A DNA stretch of 64,000 bases. Origin: Mycolicibacterium elephantis DSM 44368 (lineage in GTDB: Bacteria > Actinomycetota > Actinomycetes > Mycobacteriales > Mycobacteriaceae). Under the pieces are notes generated by a model that ran no database searches, was not told the origin of the DNA, and worked only from the letters and a program-made list of their open reading frames with translations. Position numbers and translations under genes: made by a program. The stretch lies in the NCBI RefSeq assembly GCF_004014805.1, contig NZ_ATDN01000012.1:1-64000 (forward strand). Reading direction: 5' to 3'. Below, in pieces: positions 10,179-19,432 of this stretch. Each line of letters opens with the position of its first letter. Within the stretch, counting starts at the first letter, position 1.

Positions 10179-11455
10179 CTGAAGGCACCCTTGCGCCGCC
10201 TTGAGATATTTACCGCGGGTTCACTCACGACTTCGTCGATGACTCGACAAAATGCCTCAATGGCAGCATCCGCATTCAACACCTCCATACGATAGCGACG
10301 ACCCGCCGCACCATATCGTTCTGCCTTATCACCGTCATCCAGCAATGTAAGAGCGGTGTCAAGAAGCATTTGCGGGTCGCCGGAAGGCACCACGACGCCA
10401 GCCCGTGACTCCTCGATCTCTCCTGCGGTAATACCGTTTGGGTCGGTAGCGGCGACTATCGGGCGCGCTGCGTCAAAATAAGAGGTGAGCTTGCTGGGCA
10501 CGGCCATTGTGGCGACACCAGGCAGCTCATTCACCAGGAGGCAGTCGGCCGCGGCAAGCGCGCTCCTATAGTCAGCTTCGCTGAGAGGGTCGATGAACTC
10601 AATCCGGCGAATTCCCCGCGCCAACTGTTCTAATCGCGCTCGTTCACCTCCGTCCCCTACTAGTACGAACTTGATCGGCGCCTGCTTCTCATCGGCCAGC
10701 CGTGCCGCTTCGACTACGTTCTCAAGGCCCTGCTTTGCACCCATATTGCCCGTGTGCACCGCCAACAAGGTGTCCGTTGGCCACGAGAGCCGCGCTCGCG
10801 CATCAGCCTTCGAGACTTCAGGCGCCGGTTCGAGATGAGTCCAGTTGCGGATGACAGTAATTCGATCACGTTCGATGCCTACGTCTTGACTTAGGTAATC
10901 GGCAAATCTGGGGTGGATCGCGACGACCCGATCAGCTGAACGAAGTACAAATCGTTCAACCAGCTTTGTAATGGTTACAGCGACACCCCCTCCCTCTTTG
11001 GTTTCGACCATTCCGAGCGTGTAAATGTCCTGGACCCAAACGACGAGGCGTGGCCGCCATGGGGTTAGTCGCAGCCGCAATACCACGAGTGCCGTCGCAA
11101 AAAGCGCCGGCGAGACGGCCACGGCGACCGAGGCAGAACTAACGTTTCGGAAAAATAGTCTCACCCCCAAACTGAGCTCAGACAGGACCCGCCGCATTCC
11201 TCGAGGAGGGCGTGGGACGTAGTGCCGGAGCCGATGAACAGTGACTCCCGCAATGTTCTCGGTTGTCTTCCATTGTCCGTAGCCTGGCCGAATCTTCCAC
11301 TCAGGATAAAAGGGGTGTGCAACGTATGCCGTTACGCGATGTGCCCGGCGGCTGAGACCCGCTGCCAATGCGCCGGCATATGGCGCCACACCCGTCGCAT
11401 CTGGCGGGTAGTGCAGACTCAGTATCGAAATTCGTTCCCGCGCACGACATGACAT
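10175..11455 (-). CDS. GT4-family glycosyltransferase, WcaI-like
   Basis: This 426-residue glycosyltransferase resembles colanic-acid WcaI-type enzymes. It opens with RISILSLHYPPDATGVAPYAG and contains FYPEWKIRPGYG, VAIHPRFADYL, VHTGNMGAKQGLENVVEA and VPSKLTSYFDAARPIVA. The last replaces the usual E-x7-E region in this subfamily. ATG 11455 has GGAGG six bases upstream (11461-11466). A longer frame to 11722 is open but adds 89 residues with no family resemblance. It likely adds the second or third sugar of the repeat unit at the cytoplasmic face. It ends in a GTGA overlap with the next frame. Confidence 0.85.
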   Translation of the reverse strand: MSCRARERISILSLHYPPDATGVAPYAGALAAGLSRRAHRVTAYVAHPFYPEWKIRPGYGQWKTTENIAGVTVHRLRHYVPRPPRGMRRVLSELSLGVRLFFRNVSSASVAVAVSPALFATALVVLRLRLTPWRPRLVVWVQDIYTLGMVETKEGGGVAVTITKLVERFVLRSADRVVAIHPRFADYLSQDVGIERDRITVIRNWTHLEPAPEVSKADARARLSWPTDTLLAVHTGNMGAKQGLENVVEAARLADEKQAPIKFVLVGDGGERARLEQLARGIRRIEFIDPLSEADYRSALAAADCLLVNELPGVATMAVPSKLTSYFDAARPIVAATDPNGITAGEIEESRAGVVVPSGDPQMLLDTALTLLDDGDKAERYGAAGRRYRMEVLNADAAIEAFCRVIDEVVSEPAVNISRRRKGAFR

Positions 11456-11646
11456 TACAAACCTCCGGCGGTATGCATCAATCCAGCGATTTCGTTCAGA
11501 CGGAAATTTCTCAGAATCCTGAGATGGCAGACAATCGAACTCATGCTGACCGACAAATGGTCGTGACCAATCGCCCAAGCGGCGGGGTGTGTAGGACTTG
11601 GTATGTGGTGCCGTGACCAGGCTGTAGATCGATGCCAATATCGGTC

Positions 11647-13161
11647 TCAGTAGGCGCCACTGCGTCCGAACACGACCTTTGGTGTCTGCGCGATGATCCG
11701 GAGATCCCACATTAGGGACCAAGACCGCACATAGGCGGAGTCTAAATGCTGGAGATCTGCATACGTCAGGTCGCTACGGCCACAAACCTGCCAGAGTCCG
11801 GTGATACCCGGCTTGACATCGAGGCGAGCTAGCGCGGCACCATCAATGCGATCGCACTCCTCGGTCGGCAAGGGCCGCGGGCCGACCAATGACATCTCAC
11901 CGCGTACCACGTTGATGAGCTGAGGCAACTCGTCAAGGCTTGTTTTACGGATGAACGCGCCAACGCGAGTAACGCGGGGGTCATCGGCCATCTTGAACAG
12001 TGGTCCATCTACTTCGTTGTGCTGTGCGACCGTATTGCGCCGCTCCCACGCATCAGCGGTCATCGAGCGGAACTTGAAAATTCGAAATGGCTTCCCGGCC
12101 TGGCCGCCTCGCTCCTGACGGAAAAACACCGGTCCTGGACTGTCCAGCTTGATCGCTAGTGCGACAATGAGCATAACGGGCGAAGCGACCACCAATGCCA
12201 GAGTCGCAAGCGTTACATCCATGAACCGCTTCAACATTCGCTCACTTGCTGCTAAGGACACGGTGGGCAAATGCATCAGCGTCAAGCCATGCAACTCCTC
12301 CGCTTCGCTACGCCAGTTGTGCAACTCAAAGTAGCGGGGAATTTCCGATACCGGCACCTGGCCTTGAAGCTGACGCAGCGCTTCGAGCACGATCGCGTCA
12401 CTAGTATTCGGAAAGGCGACAATAACGCGATCGATGTTGTTGGCAGCGCACACAGACGATAGATCGGACAGCTCGCCGAGCACGTTAGTGCCCGTTGCCA
12501 CGTTGTCGTCAACGTGACCGACAACGACTGTATCCGGACACCGTCGCAACCTCGAGGTCAATCGATCGGTGATCGGCCCCGTCCCGATGATTAAAATACG
12601 AGTCACCGTCGGGTCGAAAAACCGCACCACCATCCGCCGGCCGAACGGGACCAGCGCAACGGCAGGCAAGGTCATTGCCACCGCAGCTGTCAAGGTCATT
12701 CGGCCACTTTCGAGAAAAATTGCGCCGCCAGCGAGGGTGACCAACGCAGCCGTCGGTACGCAACGGGCAACCACCATGGGTCGCCACCATCCGCTGGGCC
12801 TCAACCGAGAAGCTGGCCGCCGGTATAAACCGTGCAGGTGCAGTGTCACAACCATCGCAACTACGGCTAGAACGATCTCTCGGAGCCCGAGATCTCCTGC
12901 ACGCACTGGGCTTATCTGGCTGAGCGCCACGGCACCAAGGACCGCCGAACCAGTCAGAGTAGCCAAATCCGCGCCCTGTAGAAGGTTGCGATGTCGCCTG
13001 GCGAGCTGGGGCGCCTCGGGGCATGGCTTGAGTTTATCTGTTATTCGTTGCGGCGCCTGCGAAGTTCCCCCGCCCAACACTACTTCCGACGCGGGACGTG
13101 TCGCGACCAGGCGCGTGCCCGGCGCCACAGTCGCTTTCGGAGGCGTCGCCTCAATGGTCAT
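11647..13161 (-). CDS. Polyprenyl-phosphate sugar-1-phosphate transferase (initiating enzyme, WbaP/WcaJ-like)
   Basis: This 504-residue membrane enzyme starts repeat-unit synthesis by moving a sugar-1-phosphate from a nucleotide sugar to undecaprenyl or decaprenyl phosphate. The N-terminal half has about four membrane helices (70-190) and a CoA-binding-like domain with RILIIGTGPITDRL. The C-terminal catalytic part has one hydrophobic stretch, then FFRQERGGQAGKPFRIFKFR, KTSLDELPQLINVVRG, SLVGPRP and KPGITGLWQVCGRS. All belong to the bacterial sugar-transferase family. The start has GGGGGA three bases upstream. It lies 24 bases after the UXS-UGD fusion gene, so the two are surely co-transcribed. 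The sugar (glucose, galactose or other) is not determined. Confidence 0.92.
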   Translation of the reverse strand: MTIEATPPKATVAPGTRLVATRPASEVVLGGGTSQAPQRITDKLKPCPEAPQLARRHRNLLQGADLATLTGSAVLGAVALSQISPVRAGDLGLREIVLAVVAMVVTLHLHGLYRRPASRLRPSGWWRPMVVARCVPTAALVTLAGGAIFLESGRMTLTAAVAMTLPAVALVPFGRRMVVRFFDPTVTRILIIGTGPITDRLTSRLRRCPDTVVVGHVDDNVATGTNVLGELSDLSSVCAANNIDRVIVAFPNTSDAIVLEALRQLQGQVPVSEIPRYFELHNWRSEAEELHGLTLMHLPTVSLAASERMLKRFMDVTLATLALVVASPVMLIVALAIKLDSPGPVFFRQERGGQAGKPFRIFKFRSMTADAWERRNTVAQHNEVDGPLFKMADDPRVTRVGAFIRKTSLDELPQLINVVRGEMSLVGPRPLPTEECDRIDGAALARLDVKPGITGLWQVCGRSDLTYADLQHLDSAYVRSWSLMWDLRIIAQTPKVVFGRSGAY

Positions 13162-13185
13162 TTTTCCCCCAGTATTTGAACGCAG

Positions 13186-15510
13186 TTACCAGCCGAAGCC
13201 CACCAAGCGCAGACCCGACTCCGCGAAGCTCGTCCCCGGCAAGCAGTTTCGGCCATCCAAGACAAGATCGCCGCGCATAACACGATGCAGGCGCGCCGGA
13301 TCGATTTCGCGGAATTCCGGCCACTCCGTCACCACTACCACTGCGTCAGCGCGGTCAGCCGCATCGTAAACATCGGACGTGAGTCGGACCGTATCGAACT
13401 CTTCGGGCAGCGCTTTAAGTACCGGGTCGAAGGCTGAAACAACAGCGCCGGCAGCCAACAGCCGTCCCGCTATGTCTAGCGCTGGAGCATCGCGAAGATC
13501 ATCCGTCCCTGGCTTGAAAGTCAAGCCAAGCAATGCAATTCGGCGACCCTTCAAGATGTGCAATTCGCGCTGGAGCTTGCGTATCGCGCTCGCACGCTGC
13601 AACTTGTTGACTTCGACGGTGGCCTGCAGGATCGAAGGCATGTAACCATACTCCTGGCCCGTCGAAGTCAGCGCCGCGATATCCTTACCGAAACACGAAC
13701 CACCCCAGCCCACACCAGGATTGAGAAACGCGGTACCAACCCGATGGTCGGCGCCGATGGCGGGAAGCACCTCGCGGGCGTCGGCACCGAAAAGTTCACA
13801 CAGTTGTGCCATCTCGTTGGCGAAACTAATCTTCGTCGCCAGAAAAGCATTAGCGGCATATTTGATCATTTCCGCGGATGCAAGTTCGGTTGTGATGAGC
13901 GACGGTTTGACGTTGGGCCGCCCACCGTCGAATGACTGGTCGAGAACGGGCTGATATAGCTCGGCCACGCGGGTGACGTCCTGAATGGCGCCGCCCAACA
14001 CAATCCGATCTGGGTAAAGGAAGTCGTCGATTGCACTTCCCTCGCGCAAGAACTCGGGGTTCGAAACGACGTGGAAGGACAACTCTCGATTACCCTCCAA
14101 CGCGTCCTCGAGAATGGTCCGTGTCCAGTTCCCTGACCCGACCGGAACCGTTGATTTGTTGACGATCACCGCGTCGGCAAGCAGATAGGGAGCCAAGGAA
14201 TGGATCGCGCTTTCAAGCTGGGTGAGGTCTGGTGATCCATCGGGACCCGGAGGCGTTCCGACGCAAAGAAAGACGAACTCCGCGTCTGACAACGCCTCGG
14301 CGGGGCAATCGGTGAACCGCAGGCGACCCGTTGACAACATTGCTGTCAACATCTCTGGGAGTCCGGGCTCATGGAAGGGCGCCTGTCCATTGTTGAGCTG
14401 ACCAGCACGCGCCGAATCTGCGTCGAGGCCGCAAACGATATGTCCCAACGATGCCAAACAGGTAGACGTAACCGCTCCGACGTAGCCGGTGCCAATCACG
14501 GCCACTTTGTGGCGTGAAGACTCCTGCTTTTGATGCACCTTCTGAAGTGCCGACGATCCAACCCGCGATGGGCCCGCGGTAGTGTTGCGGAACCAGTCGA
14601 TGGTTTCTAACAGACCATCTCGCACATCTACCTTAGGCTCCCAATGAAGTTCTGTGCGGGCGAGCCCAATGTCAGGTTGGCGCTGAGACGGATCGTCCTG
14701 CGGACGATTAATGAATTCCACTGGAGCGTCGGATCCGGTGAGTTCGCGGATGAGAGTTGCTAACTCCAGAACAGTCATCTCGTGCGGATTACCGATATTG
14801 ACTGGACCTGACAGATCGGAGAACAACAGCCGCACTGCCCCTTCTACGAGGTCGTCCACGTGGCACACCGACCGCGTCTGGCTGCCGTCGCCGTGAACAG
14901 TGAGAGGGGCACCAGCCAGCGCCTGACAGATGAAATTAGGAATTGCCCGACCGTCATTTGGCCTCATCCGCGGACCGTATGTGTTGAATATGCGCATGAT
15001 CGCGGTGTCAACACCATGCTTCATGCGGTACGAATGAGTTAGCGCCTCGGCAAAGCGCTTCGCCTCGTCGTAGCACGCACGCGGACCAACCGGATTTACA
15101 TTTCCCCAGTAGCTCTCAGGTTGGGGATGCACGAGGGGATCGCCGTACGTTTCCGACGTCGAAGCCAATAGGTACCGTGCACCCTTTTCCTTCGCCAACC
15201 CGAGTGTGTGCAGTGTCCCGAGCGACCCGGCCTTCATGGTCTCGATCGGTAGCTCTGCGTAGTCCACCGGTGAGGCCGGAGAGGCGAAATGTAAAACGTA
15301 GTCAACCGGTCCCGGGATCGACAAATAGTCGCTGACATCGACCTTCATGAGCCGAAAGCCGTCACGCCCCTGCAAGTGGGCAACGTTGTCCGGGCTACCA
15401 GTGACGAAGTTGTCGATGCACACCACATCGATGTCGTGTGCTAGCAGTCGTTCCGCGAGGTGAGAGCCCACAAATCCTGCGCCCCCGGTAATTACTGCCC
15501 GCCGCCCCAT
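13186..15510 (-). CDS. Fusion protein: UDP-glucuronate decarboxylase (UDP-xylose synthase)-like domain + UDP-glucose 6-dehydrogenase
   Basis: This 774-residue two-domain protein looks complete in both halves. Residues 1-320 are an extended SDR of the UXS type, with [24 protein letters not shown] and [12 protein letters not shown] carrying Tyr-x3-Lys. After a polar ~25-residue linker, residues ~345-774 form UDP-glucose dehydrogenase: [40 protein letters not shown], and GGSCFGKD with the catalytic cysteine at about residue 606. The two reactions are consecutive: UDP-glucose to UDP-glucuronate, then to UDP-xylose. ATG 15510 follows AGGGGGAAGT; a TTG at 15537 is open but weaker. It is the first gene of the minus-strand operon. 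Fusion rather than assembly error is supported by an uninterrupted frame. Confidence 0.9.
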   Translation of the reverse strand: MGRRAVITGGAGFVGSHLAERLLAHDIDVVCIDNFVTGSPDNVAHLQGRDGFRLMKVDVSDYLSIPGPVDYVLHFASPASPVDYAELPIETMKAGSLGTLHTLGLAKEKGARYLLASTSETYGDPLVHPQPESYWGNVNPVGPRACYDEAKRFAEALTHSYRMKHGVDTAIMRIFNTYGPRMRPNDGRAIPNFICQALAGAPLTVHGDGSQTRSVCHVDDLVEGAVRLLFSDLSGPVNIGNPHEMTVLELATLIRELTGSDAPVEFINRPQDDPSQRQPDIGLARTELHWEPKVDVRDGLLETIDWFRNTTAGPSRVGSSALQKVHQKQESSRHKVAVIGTGYVGAVTSTCLASLGHIVCGLDADSARAGQLNNGQAPFHEPGLPEMLTAMLSTGRLRFTDCPAEALSDAEFVFLCVGTPPGPDGSPDLTQLESAIHSLAPYLLADAVIVNKSTVPVGSGNWTRTILEDALEGNRELSFHVVSNPEFLREGSAIDDFLYPDRIVLGGAIQDVTRVAELYQPVLDQSFDGGRPNVKPSLITTELASAEMIKYAANAFLATKISFANEMAQLCELFGADAREVLPAIGADHRVGTAFLNPGVGWGGSCFGKDIAALTSTGQEYGYMPSILQATVEVNKLQRASAIRKLQRELHILKGRRIALLGLTFKPGTDDLRDAPALDIAGRLLAAGAVVSAFDPVLKALPEEFDTVRLTSDVYDAADRADAVVVVTEWPEFREIDPARLHRVMRGDLVLDGRNCLPGTSFAESGLRLVGFGW

Positions 15511-16332
15511 ACTTCCCCCTGAATCCGCCTCAACCAATCGCGGCCCCGTGTATCAGCCGTTACAACGTCGACGCCACTGGTGCAGCACGCGTGAACCCGC
15601 CCCGTAGCCGTCCGTTACGGCTGTGTCGCTGAGTACTTGCGATTGGACGGCCCACACATGCAAACCCGCAATGCGGTTCTAACCCGCCTTCTCGCCGTTC
15701 CCAGCTAGACAAACAGCATATTAACTGAAGCTGGCCGGAGGTATCAGGGGTTTCCCTATGATTCACCAAGCTCTCGTAAAATTAACGTAACCGTCATTCC
15801 AGAAACTCCGCTGCTGATGACCGTACGAGCGCCGGTAGGGTCCGATACGAGGGCGCGGGTGCTTAGCCATACCGCTTACCGCGGTGGCAGCTGACGGCGA
15901 ATTATTGGGTTAGCTGGGCTCAGCGCTCGGACTGAACTTACCAGGATGTCAATAGCAGCGTTCCACTTCTGTGATAGCCGGCGGCAACGGCGCCCCATCA
16001 CATACCCCAAAAATCCCCGCGGCCTTACCGATCGCATCGCGAAGGGATGCGTGCCGTTCCTATTCTGAAGCGGTCAAAGGTCGGGTACTACGACGAGTTA
16101 GGATCTGACCTCGTCGCCACCGCGTTGGCGGCGCCCCAAAGCCGGCAGCGATGTCGACTGGTGGTGCGGATTCAGTCACGCTTAGCGACGCAGCACCGCA
16201 GATGAGCCTACGAACTTTACTCTGCCGTTCGGATGCGGCTCCGATATGCCGATCACCCAACGCACGCGCGATCCTCCGACTACATCAGGGTCTGTCCCGG
16301 TAGCAAGCCTCGGTGTTGACGCCGGAGCCGGT
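15511..16332. promoter_or_regulatory. ~820-base divergent intergenic region upstream of the polysaccharide operon
   Basis: No gene is supported here. The stretch separates the minus-strand operon (first gene starting at 15510) from the plus-strand phosphatase. An AT-richer patch around 15715-15800 (including AAAATTAACGTAACC) is the likeliest promoter zone for the operon. A small palindrome, AGCCGT..ACGGCT, lies near 15606-15622. I cannot place a -35/-10 pair with confidence. Confidence 0.4.
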
Positions 16333-16908
16333 GTGCCGGTTCACTGCCCTCGGAAGTCGTTTGAGGCACCCCGAGGAGTTGCACTGCTAGTACTTTTCGT
16401 TTGCACTGGAAACATCTGTCGCTCCCCGTTGGCGGAACGACTTGCCGTAGCCCACGCCAGGCGACTGGAGATCTCGGGATTTAGCGCGTCAAGCGCCGGG
16501 GTGCGCGCGGTAGTCGGTCATCCAATACACCCACATGCCGCCCACGTCCTACGGCAGCTAGGCGGTAATGCTTCCGACTTTGCTGCACGACAGCTCACAG
16601 CCAAGATCGCCGCAGACGCCGACCTTGTACTGACAATGACGAAGGCTCACCGCGACGCTGTTTTGGAAGTTGCTCCACGGCAACTCCGTAGGACCTTCAC
16701 ACTTAGTTCCGCAGCTCGACTCGTCTCGGACTTCAAAGCACGAACCTTCGACGATCTCGCGGCACTTCGGCCCCGTCTTCCCACGGACGAGATGTTGGAT
16801 ATACCTGACCCGGTCGGCCAAGGCCAGGAGTTCCATACGCTTATCGGTTCAGAAATCAACGCTCTCCTCCCGCCCGTACTTCAGCTTTGGCGTAATACCG
16901 CAAGCTAA
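16333..16908 (+). CDS. Low-molecular-weight protein tyrosine phosphatase (Wzb/Etp-like)
   Basis: This is a 191-residue cytosolic phosphatase with the signature CTGNICRS (Cys-x5-Arg, residues 24-30) near the N-terminus and DIPDPVGQG toward the end, supplying the general-acid aspartate. It would remove phosphate from tyrosine, typically on a capsule-assembly kinase such as Wzc. No such kinase lies in the window. GTG 16333 is chosen because GGAG lies five bases upstream. The open frame extends to 16246 but those residues are not family-like. It is divergent from the polysaccharide operon, which supports a regulatory role in polymer export. The role is inference; the family is clear. Confidence 0.88.
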   Translation: MPVHCPRKSFEAPRGVALLVLFVCTGNICRSPLAERLAVAHARRLEISGFSASSAGVRAVVGHPIHPHAAHVLRQLGGNASDFAARQLTAKIAADADLVLTMTKAHRDAVLEVAPRQLRRTFTLSSAARLVSDFKARTFDDLAALRPRLPTDEMLDIPDPVGQGQEFHTLIGSEINALLPPVLQLWRNTAS

Positions 16909-17056
16909 TCCGACCGAAGGGATACGTTTTAGTCTATGATCGGCCGGTTGTTCGATCCACCTGTGGGCACGCTCGTCGTTCCGGATGACTGGGGTGGTGC
17001 TTGACGACGGGTAACGTATGTCCTAGGTCCCGCATGCAGAGAGGACATGCCGTCCT

Positions 17057-18049
17057 TTGCCCGTCAGACTTCGTGTTTCCCTAACGGTCACCGCAATTGC
17101 CGTTCTGCTATTCGCGATAGCCGCACTACTCACTCGGGCAAAGGATCTGTCGAACGTCGTCGAGCTCATGCTCGCGGTCACGTTCCCATACACTCCGGCA
17201 TTGGCACTTCTTGGAGTCGTACTTTGTTTGCTGTGTCGTAAGGTTTTCCTAGCGGTCGCCGCGGTCGCTATCGTAGCGGCGGCTGTCTCAGCCCAAGCTC
17301 TTTGGTATTACGCTGGCGATCCAGCAGACGTCGGGCAATACGCCGAGATCCGATTAATCTCATCTAACCTTCGTAAAGGGCAGGCTGAGGCATCACCATT
17401 TGTGGAACTCGCGAAGAATAGCGCAGATGTGATCGCAGTGTCGGAGTTGACTCCCGAGGCGGTGCAACGCTTCAAGGCAGCGGGCATCACGGAGGCATTC
17501 CCGTTCTCGGTACTGAAACCGGCGGCAGGTGCCGGAGGAATTGGCTTATGGAGTCGAACCCCGCTCGACGGAGCATCTCTCGCACAGCGCCAGCACACCA
17601 ACATGGTGGCCGCGAAACTAGAGGTCTCCGGCGTGCGGTTCAAACCGCTGGTGGCCAGCGTACACATCACGTCACCGGTCACGGCCGAGCCAGGTTCATT
17701 CGACGCATGGCAAAAGGGGGTGGTCGACACGCAGCGGGACTTGGAAAATTTCGCCGAACTCTCCGAACCCGCCGCGGTCGTAGTCGCCGGCGACTTCAAC
17801 AGCACACCGGATATGCGGCAATTTCGTGATTTACTTTCCAATGGTTATCGAGATGCGGTGAAGCAGACGGGAGCAGGCTTCGCGCCCACCTTCCCGTCCA
17901 ACATATTGCCCGGGCCCCTTCTTGTGATCGATCACGTGCTGATCCGTAACGCAGCCGCCTCGTCGATTCGCACGGTAGATGTCCGAGGTTCCGATCACCG
18001 CGCTCTGCTGGCTAGCATTCGAGTGCCTCTCGACCCGACCGCGCCATAA
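17057..18049 (+). CDS. Membrane-anchored endonuclease/exonuclease/phosphatase (EEP) family protein
   Basis: This 330-residue protein has three N-terminal hydrophobic segments (about 5-28, 36-55 and 60-80), then an EEP domain: RLISSNLRKG, VIAVSELTPEAV, VVAGDFNSTPDM, VIDHVLI and GSDHRALLASI. These carry the usual Asn, Glu, Asp-x-Asn, Asp-His and terminal Ser-Asp-His residues, so the domain should be active. The domain probably faces outward. Substrates in this family range from nucleic acids to phospholipids and inositol phosphates. The frame begins at TTG 17057. The AGAGGAC ribosome site lies upstream, but an out-of-frame ATG at 17047 sits closer to it, so the start is uncertain. Confidence 0.82.
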   Translation: MPVRLRVSLTVTAIAVLLFAIAALLTRAKDLSNVVELMLAVTFPYTPALALLGVVLCLLCRKVFLAVAAVAIVAAAVSAQALWYYAGDPADVGQYAEIRLISSNLRKGQAEASPFVELAKNSADVIAVSELTPEAVQRFKAAGITEAFPFSVLKPAAGAGGIGLWSRTPLDGASLAQRQHTNMVAAKLEVSGVRFKPLVASVHITSPVTAEPGSFDAWQKGVVDTQRDLENFAELSEPAAVVVAGDFNSTPDMRQFRDLLSNGYRDAVKQTGAGFAPTFPSNILPGPLLVIDHVLIRNAAASSIRTVDVRGSDHRALLASIRVPLDPTAP

Positions 18050-18228
18050 AGCCCGTCGAAGAGAGTCGAGCCGGTACCTGTACCTCCCCGAAACGTCTCA
18101 TCAGCGCACGCAAAATCTCGGCGACCAATCGGCGGGCTCGCGCCGCCACGGGCTCCGCAAGTCATCCTGCGAACTGCAACGTTTGTGCATCCGCGGCGGA
18201 AGCGTTCGGACCCGCCGTTATCATGGCT

Positions 18229-18546
18229 TTATGTGCAGTAGGCCCGATCCGCGGCTCTAGCGAAGTCTTGACTCTCAGCCAAGCTCCACCCCATGTCATC
18301 ACCTATCGCGAACGCGACGCGCCACTTGTTCGCGTTCGGCCGGGTCTTGTTCAGGCAGTAATCCTTCGCGGCACGGATCACCTCCGTTTTGTTCGCAAAG
18401 GGCACCCTCTCTAGATCGAGTAGCTCAATAAACTCGTCGTCGTCCTGGCCGGCGTGTGCAGGCGCGACGGACAAAACGCCGCCGAACGCCACTAGAAGAG
18501 CTGCTACCGCTGCGCTTGCGCTACGTCGAAAGAAAGTCGATTTCAT
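18229..18546 (-). CDS. DUF732-domain secreted protein
   Basis: This is a 105-residue exported protein with a typical Sec signal peptide (basic MKSTFFRR, hydrophobic core, cleavage near APAHA-G at about residue 32). The mature domain is DUF732, a small mycobacterial family with a conserved cysteine pair, seen here as DYCLNK and the terminal AYCT. Function is unknown in the family. GGGGG lies about five bases before the ATG. It stands alone, convergent with the EEP gene. It is a good marker that the host is a mycobacterium. Confidence 0.85.
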   Translation of the reverse strand: MKSTFFRRSASAAVAALLVAFGGVLSVAPAHAGQDDDEFIELLDLERVPFANKTEVIRAAKDYCLNKTRPNANKWRVAFAIGDDMGWSLAESQDFARAADRAYCT

Positions 18547-18859
18547 CTAACCCCCTGCTTCCCCCAGTCGCTTCTGCACTATGTGTTAGAGCAACGTGTT
18601 AGAGCAACCGAATAGATACCGTACCTAACGACAGCCGATTTTTCCCAATATCAAGGGTCTCGCGGTGAAAACGCTTCCTCTCCGGAGGATTCACGATGCA
18701 CTAGAACGAACGTTGTATTGCTACAACGCCACTCCACCTCAGCACGCCGTACGGATCGCCGGCCATGAAGCGCGTCCCAGCCGAGCTGGCGCCCTCCGTC
18801 AGTATCGACGCTGTCTCCCAGGTGATCGTGAGGCTTCCGCCTGACACAAGCCCGTTTTC
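18547..18859. other. 313-base intergenic stretch with a 13-bp tandem duplication
   Basis: No gene is supported. GTGTTAGAGCAAC occurs twice head-to-tail at 18583-18595 and 18596-18608. That is 37-62 bases upstream of the DUF732 start, so it sits in its promoter region. The rest shows nothing recognisable. Confidence 0.5.
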
Positions 18860-19304
18860 TTACAGAAGTAGACACAGCTCTTCATGGGTCTGGCTCTTCT
18901 GGCACTGCTCCGGATGCGCCTTGATACTGGCCGCCCTCTTTTGTTCCTTCTTGGCCTTCGTCCCTTCCGTGGTCACCGCTGAGTTGCCCGGGTGACCCGG
19001 GGTGGCAACGGAATTCGTGTAGTTCAGATCGAGCCGGTATTCATTCTTTCCGATGGTTCCGCCCGCGAGAGTCGAGAAAGATCGACTTGTGCCAGTTGGT
19101 GACGGTGCAGTCATCCTGCAGCGCACTCCCCTGCACGGTGGCCACAACCGGCTTGCCGTTCCGCTTGGCGATCTGCGCTGCGGCATCGGAGTACTTCTTC
19201 CCGATGTAGGGATCAGCAGACGCTACACCTGGCCCGACCATCACCGAAACCGCCACAGCACCGACGACAGCCAGGATGCGCACGGCCCCACTTCTCATCG
19301 GCAT
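18860..19304 (-). pseudogene. Frameshifted mycobacterial secreted protein gene
   Basis: The first frame (19304 to 19041) encodes a signal peptide ending near GVASADPYIG and a domain through NWHKSIFLDSRGRNHRKE, then stops. The family sequence resumes in a second frame as KNEYRLDLNYTN, ATPGHPGNS, GAKAKKEQ-like TEGTKAKKEQ and CQKS, ending at 18860. The join is at about 19041-19052. Removing one G after CGGAAA restores RK-NEYRL continuity, so a single-base insertion explains it. Mycobacterial homologues I recall are single-frame secreted proteins of unknown function with a weakly PASTA-like N-terminal part. It is either a true pseudogene or a sequencing error. Confidence 0.7.
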
Positions 19305-19432
19305 TCCCCTCTTCGGGAGATGTTGCGGTCAAACGCTGCCCAACGCCGTTACGCCCAACCACGAGCAGGAGTCAGCGGTCCGCCTAGTCTTGACAACCTT
19401 CTCCCAGCAAACCACCAGCTACCTCACAGCAG

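Noticed and set aside
41-19400. Integrase, insertion sequence or phage genes as the source of the low-G+C region
   Set aside because: I looked for transposase and integrase motifs in the long frames and found none, so the acquisition route stays open.
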